From Klebsiella pneumoniae (GTDB taxonomy: Bacteria > Myxococcota_A > UBA796 > SXON01), in NCBI GenBank assembly GCA_945861635.1, contig CAMAWH010000016.1:26987-90986 (forward strand): 64,000 nt of DNA. Direction: 5' to 3'. Positions 28,643-38,151 of the stretch are shown here, in pieces. Under the pieces are notes generated by a model, which saw nothing but the letters and a program-made list of their open reading frames with translations, was not told where the DNA came from and ran no database searches. A program made the translations under genes and the position numbers. How positions within the stretch are numbered: the first letter of the stretch is position 1; the number at the start of each line of letters is the position of its first letter.

Positions 28643-28687
28643 GCGCGCCCGCTGACCCGGTAGGGTTGGCGGGCGCGCTTCGTTTTT
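28643..28687 (+). terminator. Rho-independent terminator of the HU gene
   Basis: Perfect 10-bp stem gcgcgcccgc (28643-28652) / gcgggcgcgc (28669-28678) with inner accc/gggt stem, followed by ttcgttttt; 19 nt after HU stop. Confidence 0.88.
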
Positions 28688-29164
28688 CTACGGCGCGGAG
28701 TCGGTGCCAGAGTCGGCCCCAGAATCTACGCCTGAATCTAGCCCGCTGTCTCCTGCGACGACGTTCAGCGTGGCGTTGGGGCTTTGTCCGTGGGCGTTGC
28801 GAATTGCAACCGCGTAGTGGCCGTCGGCGAGGTCCGGCGTAGTCACCGTGAGTTTCTCTACGCACGACGTGGAATCGGCCGCACAGGCGTCACAGCTGCC
28901 GCAGTCCGTGCAGGAATTCGCAGCGCGGCAGGCGTCAAGTGCCGCACACGTCGACCGGTCGAGCGCCGTCACGGTGGCCACGCGCGATCCGAACGTGACG
29001 ATGGTGTCGTTTTTGGCGGTGAGGGGGCTCGTCGTCACGACCACGGATTCCCCCGGCGAAACCGTATCGGTCGAAAACGTCGGCAGGGAGAGCGCACACG
29101 TCGGCACGAATTGTGTCGCCGTCGTCTCACAGGAAAGCAGCAGCAGGAGAGAAAGCATTACCAC
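28688..29164 (-). CDS. Cys-rich lipoprotein with C-terminal DSG repeats
   Basis: LLLLLSC lipobox; CTDCGSCDACAADSTSC; C-terminus GDSGLDSGVDSGADSGTDSAP. Confidence 0.6.
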   Translation of the reverse strand: MVMLSLLLLLSCETTATQFVPTCALSLPTFSTDTVSPGESVVVTTSPLTAKNDTIVTFGSRVATVTALDRSTCAALDACRAANSCTDCGSCDACAADSTSCVEKLTVTTPDLADGHYAVAIRNAHGQSPNATLNVVAGDSGLDSGVDSGADSGTDSAP

Positions 29165-32037
29165 TCGGTGGTCAGGAGGTCTTCGGAGGTCTTCTGTCCC
29201 GCTTCGGCCTCGGCGCCGGCGGGGGCCGTACCGGGAAGGAACGGCATGCCGCGCCCGCCCGCCATCGGGCGGCCCGTGTTTTCGTCGATGGACACCCAGC
29301 TGACGCCTGGAGGTGGCGCAAATGGGCGGTCATCGGCCTTGGGCACCGCGTCTTCCATGTAGTCCATCCATATGGGCAGCGCCGTGTACCCGCCGGTTGC
29401 GGAACTGCCCAGCGATTTCGGTTGGTCGTAGCCTACCCACACGGCAGTCATCACGGTCGGAGTGAATCCCACAAACCACGCGTCGTGAAAATCGTTGGTC
29501 GTGCCTGTCTTTCCGGCAACGTGCAGACCCAGTTTTTGCGCCTTGGCAGCGGTACCGTTCGACGCGACCTCCTGCAGCAGCCAGTTGGTGATGCCCGCCA
29601 CGCTCGGATCGATCACCCGCCCCCATTCGGCGGGCTTTTGCCATTGTTCAAGGACCTTTCCGTCGCGATCGACAACTTTATTGATGTAGTGGGGCTCAAC
29701 CTTTCGGCCGAGTGTGGCAAACGGGGAATAGGCCCGGGCGAGTTCGGGCATGTTCAGGGAAGCGGAGCCCAGTCCCATGGACAGGTCCACTTCCATGGCG
29801 CTCTCGATTCCGACCTTGCGCGCAAGGTTGTAGACCGCGTCAAGGCCGATCACGTCGAGCACGCGAATCGTTACGACGTTCCGCGAGAGGGCGAGCGCCT
29901 TGCGCAAGGTGATGTCCCCGAGGTAGTCCTCGCCGTAGTTTTCCGGCTTCCATAGCTGTGATTTCAGAGTGTTGTAGACGATGGGCGCGTCCTGCACGAT
30001 GGTGCCGACGGTGAACTTCTTGGACTCGATCGCTGCCGCGTAGACGATCGGCTTGAAGGTCGAGCCCACTTGCCGCTGGGCCTGAATCGCACGGTTGAAC
30101 TGGGTGTCCTTGAAATCGACGCCGCCAACCAGCGCGAGCACGGCGCCATCCTCGAGCCGATAACTGAACAACGCGCCCTGAATATCGGGCTCCTGGTACA
30201 GTTGCGCCGCTGCGAACGGACCCTCACCTGCATCGGCATAGGTTGCCAACTCCGGAGCGTCGCGGAAATTGTGGTTCACGACCTCCACCGTCACGACATC
30301 GCCCCGCGTTAGCGCGCGCGTCAGGTCGTCCTGCTTGCGGTATTTGCTGTTCCGGTTCGGGTCTGGCTTGTACGCCCAACCCGTCCATGAAAGCGGAATT
30401 ATCACTTTGTCACCGCCAAGATCGACCACGGCATGCTTCTTGGCGGCTTCGATCACGACCCCTTCGTAGCGTTCTCCTTCGATGATCCCATTGTTCTTGG
30501 TGGTGAGTTCGGCAATCCGCGCGGCGATCGACGTTTCGCCCAGCGATTCCGCAGCCCCGCGCCAGCCCACTTTTTCATCCGTGCCGGTGACGCCGTCCGT
30601 CACCGCCTTCTGGGCCTCGCCCTGGAGCTTCAGGTCGCAGGTCGTCGTGACCTCGATGCCGTCGTTGTACACGCGATCTTGTCCGAAGGTGTCTACCAGG
30701 TGACGCCGGACGTGCTCTGTGAACCATGGGGCTTTGAGCAGGAATTCGTTGCGCCGCGCGACGACGGTCAGCGCTTTTTCTGCCGCGGCCGACGATTGTT
30801 CCGGCGTGAGGAACGCGTTGTCCACCATCTGTCCGAGCACGTAGGATTGCCGCGCCTTGGCCTTCTCGAAGTGGCGATGGGGCGAGTAGTCGCTCGGCCT
30901 TTGCGGCAACCCGGCGATCAACGAAGACTCTGCCACGTCGAGATCCTCGACGTGCTTCCCGAAGTACACCCGCGCCGCTGCCTCCACACCGTACGCACCC
31001 GATCCCAGATAGATCTGGTTCAAGTACAAAAAGAGGATATGTTCCTTTTCGAACGCCTGCTCGATCCGGCGGGACAGGAGCACCTCCTTGATCTTTCGCG
31101 AGAAGGTTTTTTCGTTCGTAAGCAGGAAGTTGCGCGCCACCTGCTGGGTGATCGTGGACGCGCCCTGCGCCTTCTTGCCCTTCATCGCGTTGCGGCCGAT
31201 AGCGCGCACGATGCCCATGTAGTCGATGCCGCCATGCACGTAGAAGTTTGCGTCCTCCGCCGCTATGAATGCCTGAAGCAAATGCTTCGGCATCCGGTCA
31301 AGCGGCACGACGTATCGGCGTTTCTCATAGATCTCGCCCATCAACTCGCCGTTTGCGTCGTAGACAGTCGTCACCGTTGGCGGCCGATAAGCACCGAGTG
31401 TCTCCACAGAAGGGAGGTCCCGGCCATAGTACCAAATCACGCCGAACCCGCCGATCACGCCGAGCAGACACAAGAATGCGCCGAATGTGGCGCTGCTTGC
31501 AAAAATCCCACCCAACCAGCCGCGCGATTTCTTCTTCTTCTTGTCCTTTTTCGTCCGAATCGGCTGCGGGAGCGCCGACGCGGCGGTGGGCGAGCGTACC
31601 GGCCCGGGACTGGGAATTACGCCCGTGCGGTGGGCGGGTTCCGGACGTTCCACGAAGGACGCTGGCGGGCCAACTGCCTCGGTTCGCTCGGCGGAACCCG
31701 CCGGCCGCGGCTCGACCGTGGTGCCCTCTTCACGCGGCGGGGAGGGCGTCGGGCCTGGCGCGGGGGGCGATTCCCCGGCGCGATGGGCCATGGGATGCGT
31801 TCCTTCCGCCCGCGGCGCCGGCGTTGCACGAAGTTCCATCGCAATCGGACCTGCAGCGACGGGCGAATCATCCTCGAAGGTAGAGCCTTTTCGCCGAAGG
31901 AAGTCAACCATCCCCATCGGGTAGGTGATCGCAAGCGCGCGTCCGCACGGACATTGACGGGAAGCGCCGGGGAGAGGGTACGGCTCCGTCAGGCGGGTCG
32001 GATGACCACAGTGGGGACAGGTGATCTTGAGGGCCAT
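29158..32037 (-). CDS. Class A penicillin-binding protein (1A-type) with N-terminal zinc ribbon
   Basis: Zinc-ribbon-like CPHCGHPTRL...CPCGRA; transglycosylase AAEDANFYVHGGIDYMGIVRAIGRN, QGASTITQQVARN; transpeptidase GSTFKPIVYAAAIE, SRN, KTGTTNDFHDAWFVGFTP. Confidence 0.95.
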   Translation of the reverse strand: MALKITCPHCGHPTRLTEPYPLPGASRQCPCGRALAITYPMGMVDFLRRKGSTFEDDSPVAAGPIAMELRATPAPRAEGTHPMAHRAGESPPAPGPTPSPPREEGTTVEPRPAGSAERTEAVGPPASFVERPEPAHRTGVIPSPGPVRSPTAASALPQPIRTKKDKKKKKSRGWLGGIFASSATFGAFLCLLGVIGGFGVIWYYGRDLPSVETLGAYRPPTVTTVYDANGELMGEIYEKRRYVVPLDRMPKHLLQAFIAAEDANFYVHGGIDYMGIVRAIGRNAMKGKKAQGASTITQQVARNFLLTNEKTFSRKIKEVLLSRRIEQAFEKEHILFLYLNQIYLGSGAYGVEAAARVYFGKHVEDLDVAESSLIAGLPQRPSDYSPHRHFEKAKARQSYVLGQMVDNAFLTPEQSSAAAEKALTVVARRNEFLLKAPWFTEHVRRHLVDTFGQDRVYNDGIEVTTTCDLKLQGEAQKAVTDGVTGTDEKVGWRGAAESLGETSIAARIAELTTKNNGIIEGERYEGVVIEAAKKHAVVDLGGDKVIIPLSWTGWAYKPDPNRNSKYRKQDDLTRALTRGDVVTVEVVNHNFRDAPELATYADAGEGPFAAAQLYQEPDIQGALFSYRLEDGAVLALVGGVDFKDTQFNRAIQAQRQVGSTFKPIVYAAAIESKKFTVGTIVQDAPIVYNTLKSQLWKPENYGEDYLGDITLRKALALSRNVVTIRVLDVIGLDAVYNLARKVGIESAMEVDLSMGLGSASLNMPELARAYSPFATLGRKVEPHYINKVVDRDGKVLEQWQKPAEWGRVIDPSVAGITNWLLQEVASNGTAAKAQKLGLHVAGKTGTTNDFHDAWFVGFTPTVMTAVWVGYDQPKSLGSSATGGYTALPIWMDYMEDAVPKADDRPFAPPPGVSWVSIDENTGRPMAGGRGMPFLPGTAPAGAEAEAGQKTSEDLLTTEW

Positions 32038-32127
32038 GGGAGCCGCGCGCTTGGAACCATATCGCAGCGTAGTTGCGGCGGGGTGCCGCGGGACCTATCT
32101 TTTGCTTGACGCACGGGAGCGCCGCTG

Positions 32128-35022
32128 ATGCGAATCGTCCGACACCTTGCAGTGCTGACCGGAATCGGTAGCCTCGTACTCGCCGGCTACCACGTTGCCG
32201 CCAGCGCCGGCACGCCGATCGCTACGATCGGGGACAGCCCCGGCGGTTCGAGAATGGACGCGTTTGTCCGCCAGGGCGGGCTGGCGGAGCGAATCAGCGA
32301 CTTCACGACGTCGTATTCCCTGTCCAACCTGTCCATCCTTGGGCGCACCGCGGGGCGCGTCCAACTCCAGTACGTTGATCCCGATCGCATCGACTACGAC
32401 GCGATGTACAAGGCCGCGCTCGCGGCGGTAGAGCGAGAAATTCCGGAGGTTGTTCTTCGCGTTGATGGGCAGCGCGTGCACGTCAGTGTGCGGGAATACA
32501 CCACCGTCCTCACAACCCGGAAGATGGAGTCGTCCGAGGCATTGACGGCGGAGCTGCGTCGTGTCGCGCAGATCCTTGAGGACCACCTGGACACGAACGA
32601 AATCAAGCTGGACGAGGTGGAATACACGCTCACCAACGGCATGCTCTCCACGCTCGACCCGCACTCCATGTTGATGCCCCCGGACAGCGCCAAAAAAATG
32701 CGGGAGGACAACGATGGCGAGTTCGGCGGGCTCGGCATCACCATCGACATGCACGACGGCCGCCTCACCATCACGTACCCGTTGGAGGACACCCCGGCGT
32801 GGAAGGCGGGTTTGAAGCCGGGTGACGAGATCACGCGCATCGACGGAGAGGGCACGATCAACATGGAGATCGACGAGGCCGTCGACAAGATGCGCGGCCG
32901 GCCGGGCACGTCGGTCACGCTCACCATTACGCGTGAAGGTGGCGAACAACCGAAGGATTACACCATCGTTCGGGCGGAGATCAAAACGGGCCGGGTGTGG
33001 AGTCAGCTGCTCGACGGAAACGTGGGCTACGTTCGTATCGACAGCTTCCATGGACAGGTCGAAGCGCAGCTGACCGAGGAATTGAGCAAGTTGGCGCGGG
33101 ATGCCGGCCCGGGCGGTGTGAAGGGAATCGTGCTCGACATGCGCGACAACCCCGGCGGCTACCTGCATCAAGCCGTCGCCGTATCGGATAAATTCCTCGC
33201 GGATGGCACAATTGTGAGTACGGTGGGCCGCAACGGGGCCGATCGCAAGGAAAGTGATGCTCGCGAGTCGGGCACGGAGCCCGCCTACCCGATGGCGGTG
33301 TTGATGACGGGTTCGAGCGCGTCGGCGGCGGAAATCGTGGCGGGTGCCCTACGTAATCAGGAACGCGCCGTGATCATCGGGGAGAGGAGCTTTGGCAAGG
33401 GGTCCGTTCAGGAACTGTATGGGATGGAGCGCGAATCGCAGCTGAAACTGACGGTTGCCCGCTACCTCACGCCGGGGGATCATTGGATCCAATCGGTCGG
33501 AATTCCTGCCGACATTGAGCTGAAACGCACGCTCGTGGCCCCGCCCCGCGAGCTGAAGGAGTTCAAGACGATGTCGGGGCCGCGCATCTCGCTGTTTGGC
33601 CGAGATCGTCAGGTTCGTGAGTCCGATCTTTCCCGCGCGTTCCCGAATGCCGAGGAGATCGAAACGCAGCCGGCGTACAGCCTGCGCTACCTCGTGCCGG
33701 AGTCCGCCGACCAACCACGCTCAGACAAGAAGGATGTAAGGACGGACTTCGAGGTCATGCTGGCGCGTGACGTTTTGGTGGCGGCGCATGGCGGGCGTCG
33801 GGCGGACGTGCTCAAGGATGCCGCGACCGTGGTTGCGGCTCGGACGCGCGCCGAAGCTGGGCGCATCGAGGCGGCGTTTCGAGAGCAAAAGATTGATTGG
33901 ACCGCGTGTGCCAATCCCGATCGCGCAGCCGTGACGTTCGCGCTTGCGTTGGAGAGTGCCTCCCACGCGGGTATCAGCCTTGCAGCGGGGGAGTTGACCG
34001 CCGTTCGTTTGGCAGTGACCAACACAGACGCCCGCCCGCTATGTCAAACCGTTGCACGCCTGTCGAGTGAGCGCGGAAACGACATTCTCGACGGTACGGA
34101 ATTCTACCTCGGCAAGATCAACCCCGGCGAGACCCGAACGTATGAAACGAAGGTCAAAGTACCCGGCGGCTACCCGAACGAAATCGCGGATGTGGACGTC
34201 GCGCTCTCGGATGCAAACAAGAATCCATTGTCATCGGCTGTGATTCAGGTCACGACGACGGCTCCAGGGCTGCCACGGTACACGTGGAACTGGCGTTTTG
34301 ATGACAAAGTTGGCGGAAACGGCAATGGATTTGTCGAGGTGGGCGAAACGGTACGTCTGCTCGTCGACGTCGCCAACGAAGGCACGGGGCCGGGTGGAAA
34401 ACTGGCGATTTCGGTCCACAAGGACAAATCGCTGCGCAAGACGGTCGATCTGACGGACGCGATGGTCGAGATCCTCGCGCTCCCCGTGGGTGCCCGCCAG
34501 ACCGCAAGCATCGCCTTCACGGTCAACGTCGCGCCGCCGGATGGCACGATTCCGCTGGATCTGTCGCTGCGAGACAGTGAAAACTACGACTACGCATCGG
34601 TGAGTAAGGCAGGTTTCTATACCTATTACGGCGAGTCGGAACGCATCGTTGTTCCCGTGGGCAGCCTCGCTCCTGCCGGCACTCGCGCGCCGCCGAACAT
34701 TACGGTCACGCGGAGCCCAGGATCGACGACGACAGACCGAACCGTGACCATTTCTGGGGTTGCCACCGACGATATCGGGGTGCGTGATGTCATCATCTAC
34801 GAGGGGGATCGGAAGATCGCCTACGCGGGCGGAGGCGACGCGACGCATCCGCTGAAGTCCGTGCCCTTCTCGGCGACGGCCGAACTCAATCCCGGTAACA
34901 ACCTCATCGTGGTGCTCGTTCGCGATGCGACAGGGTTGACGGCGACGCACGCGGTGGACGTACTGCTGCAGGCGCCAGTTGCGATCGCCCCGATCAGCGT
35001 GCCAGAGCCAGCAACTCCCTGA
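32128..35022 (+). CDS. S41-family C-terminal processing peptidase with PDZ domain and C-terminal Ig-like/CARDB-like extension
   Basis: LDPHSMLMPPDSAKKMREDNDGEFGGLGITI, PDZ AWKAGLKPGDEITRIDG, GIVLDMRDNPGGYLHQAV, TGSSASAAEIVAGALRNQERAVIIGERSFGKGSVQ. Confidence 0.93.
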   Translation: MRIVRHLAVLTGIGSLVLAGYHVAASAGTPIATIGDSPGGSRMDAFVRQGGLAERISDFTTSYSLSNLSILGRTAGRVQLQYVDPDRIDYDAMYKAALAAVEREIPEVVLRVDGQRVHVSVREYTTVLTTRKMESSEALTAELRRVAQILEDHLDTNEIKLDEVEYTLTNGMLSTLDPHSMLMPPDSAKKMREDNDGEFGGLGITIDMHDGRLTITYPLEDTPAWKAGLKPGDEITRIDGEGTINMEIDEAVDKMRGRPGTSVTLTITREGGEQPKDYTIVRAEIKTGRVWSQLLDGNVGYVRIDSFHGQVEAQLTEELSKLARDAGPGGVKGIVLDMRDNPGGYLHQAVAVSDKFLADGTIVSTVGRNGADRKESDARESGTEPAYPMAVLMTGSSASAAEIVAGALRNQERAVIIGERSFGKGSVQELYGMERESQLKLTVARYLTPGDHWIQSVGIPADIELKRTLVAPPRELKEFKTMSGPRISLFGRDRQVRESDLSRAFPNAEEIETQPAYSLRYLVPESADQPRSDKKDVRTDFEVMLARDVLVAAHGGRRADVLKDAATVVAARTRAEAGRIEAAFREQKIDWTACANPDRAAVTFALALESASHAGISLAAGELTAVRLAVTNTDARPLCQTVARLSSERGNDILDGTEFYLGKINPGETRTYETKVKVPGGYPNEIADVDVALSDANKNPLSSAVIQVTTTAPGLPRYTWNWRFDDKVGGNGNGFVEVGETVRLLVDVANEGTGPGGKLAISVHKDKSLRKTVDLTDAMVEILALPVGARQTASIAFTVNVAPPDGTIPLDLSLRDSENYDYASVSKAGFYTYYGESERIVVPVGSLAPAGTRAPPNITVTRSPGSTTTDRTVTISGVATDDIGVRDVIIYEGDRKIAYAGGGDATHPLKSVPFSATAELNPGNNLIVVLVRDATGLTATHAVDVLLQAPVAIAPISVPEPATP

Positions 35023-36034
35023 CCTCCAAACGGAGGCGCGTGACCTCGTCGCTGTAAAAGGCGTACGCACGTGAAGACGAGTTGCGGCACTGGTGTTTTC
35101 GGAGCGCCAGCGTCGTGACGGCGCGGACGTATTGGGCGCGCGGAATTCCGGTGGGCAGCCAGCCGGGACGGCTGCGTCCGAAATAAGTGGCGACGTGTTT
35201 TGCGTGCTGGAGGGGCAGCAACTCTGCGTTCACTTCATCGGCCAATTCTCGCCGAATGGTGGCCCGCTCGTCCCAAAGGGCGAGCTGGAACACGCCGAAC
35301 AGGAGCAGGAATTCCAAGGGAAAGAGCAGGAAGTTGGTCAGGGTGAACAGGACGGAACCGATGACGGAGTCTACCGTCAGCAACCCGTTCCACATGACGT
35401 GAATGCCGATCGCAAAGAAGAAACCAATGGGAACGGCGGCGATTTTCCACCCGATTCCACGAAAGCGCGCGAACCCGAGCATCGCACCGACGCAGCTGGT
35501 CGCGCACGCGTGCATCACCGCTGAGTACAGCGTGCGGATGACGACGGTTTGCGCCCATGCGGCGGCGTCACCGCTGCCGGCAACGCTGATGAAGTACAGG
35601 AAATTCTCGGTCATTCCAAAGCCCAGCCCGGCTGCTGCGCCGTAGACGAAGCCGTCGGTGGCGTTGTCGAAGTGCCGTGAAAACATGATCGCGAAAAGGA
35701 TGAGCGCCTTCATGGGCTCCTCGACGACCGGCGCGATTAGTACGGCAGACAACTGATCCGCGAGTTCGGGGCCGAGCGTCCAGACCAGCGGAGCCATGGC
35801 AATCTCCGACCCGATGAGCGCGAACACGATGGAACCGATCGCGCCCCACGCGAAGGTCAGGCCGAAAAGCCAGATGGGCTCGCGATCATGACGGTCGAGA
35901 AACCAGACGACCCATAGGAATGCGAGCATGGGAACGGTGGCGCAAAACACCGAAAGGAACGCGAGCACGAGGAACATGCGGCGGATGGTATCACCCGCGA
36001 TCAGGCGATACAGTTGCCATGGAGTGCGTCCCAT
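34994..36034 (-). CDS. PrsW-family intramembrane metalloprotease-like protein
   Basis: VVEEPMKALILFAIMFSRHFDNATDGFVYGAAAGLGFGMTENFLYF with multiple TM segments; start 36034 is one option (35977 also possible). Confidence 0.82.
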   Translation of the reverse strand: MGRTPWQLYRLIAGDTIRRMFLVLAFLSVFCATVPMLAFLWVVWFLDRHDREPIWLFGLTFAWGAIGSIVFALIGSEIAMAPLVWTLGPELADQLSAVLIAPVVEEPMKALILFAIMFSRHFDNATDGFVYGAAAGLGFGMTENFLYFISVAGSGDAAAWAQTVVIRTLYSAVMHACATSCVGAMLGFARFRGIGWKIAAVPIGFFFAIGIHVMWNGLLTVDSVIGSVLFTLTNFLLFPLEFLLLFGVFQLALWDERATIRRELADEVNAELLPLQHAKHVATYFGRSRPGWLPTGIPRAQYVRAVTTLALRKHQCRNSSSRAYAFYSDEVTRLRLEVRELLALAR

Positions 36035-36485
36035 GGGAATCATCGACCGGATCAAGCGCCGCCTGCCCATCCTCGGTTCGCCGCCGCCGGAGGCAGCGGC
36101 GCGTCCCGCCTATCGCCCGGCCTCGGCGCCTGAACCCGAGCCGGAAGACGAGTCTTCGCCGCGCGGAAACAAGCCGGTTTCGACGTACATCGAGGAGACG
36201 ATAAAGGGCAATGGAATCGTGTTGTTCATGAAGGGCTCGGCGTCCGCTCCTCAGTGTGGGTTTTCGGCAAACGCGGCGGGAATCCTTGGTAGTTACGGCC
36301 GACCATTCCATACTGTGAACGTGCTCGCGGACCCCGACGTCCGCGAAGGCGTGAAGCAATTCTCGAATTGGCCGACGATTCCGCAGGTGTTCATCGGCGG
36401 CGAGTTTGTTGGCGGCGCAGACATCCTCCAGCAGATGCATGCCTCGGGAGACCTCAAGGCGGCGATCGAGAAACTACCGGCGTAG
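36033..36485 (+). CDS. Monothiol glutaredoxin (CGFS type) with N-terminal extension
   Basis: VLFMKGSASAPQCGFSANAAGIL, NWPTIPQVFIGGEFVGGADILQQM. Confidence 0.92.
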   Translation: MGIIDRIKRRLPILGSPPPEAAARPAYRPASAPEPEPEDESSPRGNKPVSTYIEETIKGNGIVLFMKGSASAPQCGFSANAAGILGSYGRPFHTVNVLADPDVREGVKQFSNWPTIPQVFIGGEFVGGADILQQMHASGDLKAAIEKLPA

Positions 36486-36514
36486 ACTATGCTCCATTTT
36501 GTAGCGTGACGCGA

Positions 36515-36781
36515 TCAGGCGTCGCACTCCGCTGCGGCGTTGCCTGCCGCGCCCACGGCGTCGGTGTCGGTGCACTCGGCCGATTCGTACGCCTTCGCGT
36601 AGCAGGTGTACCGGTCGTCCGCGGTGCCGGACGTCTCCGTGTCCCCGTCCGCGGGCGTGCAGTAGACGTCGGGCGTGTCGTCCGTCATCTCTGCCGCTTC
36701 GTAACAGGATTTTTTGGCCGCGATGAATCGGTCACACGGCGTCGTTTCGGGGGCGCACGCGAGCGCGAGGAGGAACAACAT
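36515..36781 (-). CDS. Small Cys-rich lipoprotein
   Basis: MLFLLALAC lipobox, six further spaced cysteines in 88 aa. Confidence 0.5.
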   Translation of the reverse strand: MLFLLALACAPETTPCDRFIAAKKSCYEAAEMTDDTPDVYCTPADGDTETSGTADDRYTCYAKAYESAECTDTDAVGAAGNAAAECDA

Positions 36782-36805
36782 GGCCGGTCTCTAACCGCCC
36801 CGAGG

Positions 36806-37003
36806 TCAAATTCCCGGCCGGCCGGCGCGCTTCTGTTCGTCGGGGGGGTAGGGGCAATGCCGGCAACCCTTCCCGCAGCAGAACCCGCGCTTCTGCAGGA
36901 AGAACGCCGTGAGCACGAACAGCCCCGAGTCCGGGTCCATGTAGCCGTCACGCCCCAACTCGCAGGCCGTCGCGTGCATCTTTGCCGCCCTTTCGCTCGT
37001 CAT
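36806..37003 (-). CDS. Small Cys-rich protein, DUF5522-like
   Basis: LTAFFLQKRGFCCGKGCRHCPYPPDEQ; ATG at 37003 overlaps the stop of the upstream MFS gene. Confidence 0.65.
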   Translation of the reverse strand: MTSERAAKMHATACELGRDGYMDPDSGLFVLTAFFLQKRGFCCGKGCRHCPYPPDEQKRAGRPGI

Positions 37004-38151
37004 GCCGCGTCCAGGTGCCGGGTCACGGGTCCGATCAGGAACAGGCCGGGAATGGCAAGCAGAAAGGTCAGTCCGAAATACGCCGGATAGCCCAGACCTT
37101 CGACGCCGAGCCCGGAAAACGCCCCCGCAATTGTGCGTGTCAGCCCGATGATCGCCGTGAGGAGCGCGAAACGTGTCGCGGCCTGCGCCCCCCCACATGC
37201 GCGCATGAAGATCGCGAGCAGCGCCGCGCTGCCAAATCCTGCGGTGAGCGACTCGCCGACGCTCGCCGTATAGATTGCGGGGCGCCCCCCCACGACCCCG
37301 GCCGCCGCGTACCCGACGTTGGACAACGCCTGACTGGCGCCGAGCACCAGCGCGCCGCGCCGCAGTCCGACGCGCGACAGGAGTTCACCCCCCAGAACGG
37401 CGCCAGCACCAACGAGAACCGCGCCGACGGTGGTGGAAAGGGTGCCGACCTCCACCGGCGTCAGCCCGCTGTCGAGCCAGAATGGCTTCACCATCGGTGC
37501 CATTGCGCTGTCGCCGAGCTTGAAAAGGAGGGCGAATGCGAACAAGGCGGCGGCGTTCTCCTGCGTGAGCCAGGTCTTGAGCGTCGTAAGCCACTCCGCA
37601 CCGGTGGGCTCAACGTGCGGCGGGGGCGCCGCAAGGAACCAGTGGTGGACCAGCAAGGCGCCTTGAAGTGCCAACACCGCCGCAATCGCGACGTCCCACC
37701 CGTACCGCGCACCGAGGACGACGCCGCCGCCGCCGGCCAGCGCCATCGCCCCTCGATACCCTGCCACGCGGATTCCCGTCGCCCGTCCCTGTTGCTCGGG
37801 TGGCACGGCGGCGACCAGCCAGCCGTCGATTGCCACGTCCTGCACAGCAGAGGCGATGGCGATGGCGATCAGGATGGGAACGACCGGCAGCGTTGTGCCC
37901 AGGAGGGCCGTTCCCACGCACGCGCCGGCGAGTCCGACGATCATCCACGTCCTGAACGTGCCGACCCGGTCGATGAACGGTCCCCAGAACACCTTCAATG
38001 TCCAGGGCAGGCCGACGAGCGTGAGCGCACCCAGTTCGGCCAGGCTCATGCCCTTCGTTTTCAGCCATACGGGAACGAGGTCGTTGACAACCCCGTAGGG
38101 CATTCCCGAGGCCGCCTCCAGCAGAAGTACCGTCGCGAACAGGCGCTTCAC
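37000..38151 (-). CDS. MFS transporter, AmpG-like
   Basis: LVGLPWTLKVFWGPFIDRVGTFR and about 12 hydrophobic segments. Confidence 0.8.
   Translation of the reverse strand: MKRLFATVLLLEAASGMPYGVVNDLVPVWLKTKGMSLAELGALTLVGLPWTLKVFWGPFIDRVGTFRTWMIVGLAGACVGTALLGTTLPVVPILIAIAIASAVQDVAIDGWLVAAVPPEQQGRATGIRVAGYRGAMALAGGGGVVLGARYGWDVAIAAVLALQGALLVHHWFLAAPPPHVEPTGAEWLTTLKTWLTQENAAALFAFALLFKLGDSAMAPMVKPFWLDSGLTPVEVGTLSTTVGAVLVGAGAVLGGELLSRVGLRRGALVLGASQALSNVGYAAAGVVGGRPAIYTASVGESLTAGFGSAALLAIFMRACGGAQAATRFALLTAIIGLTRTIAGAFSGLGVEGLGYPAYFGLTFLLAIPGLFLIGPVTRHLDAA

Noticed and set aside
30433-32109. 558-aa plus ORF opposite PBP1A
   Set aside because: Antisense artefact; PBP catalytic motifs are on the minus strand.
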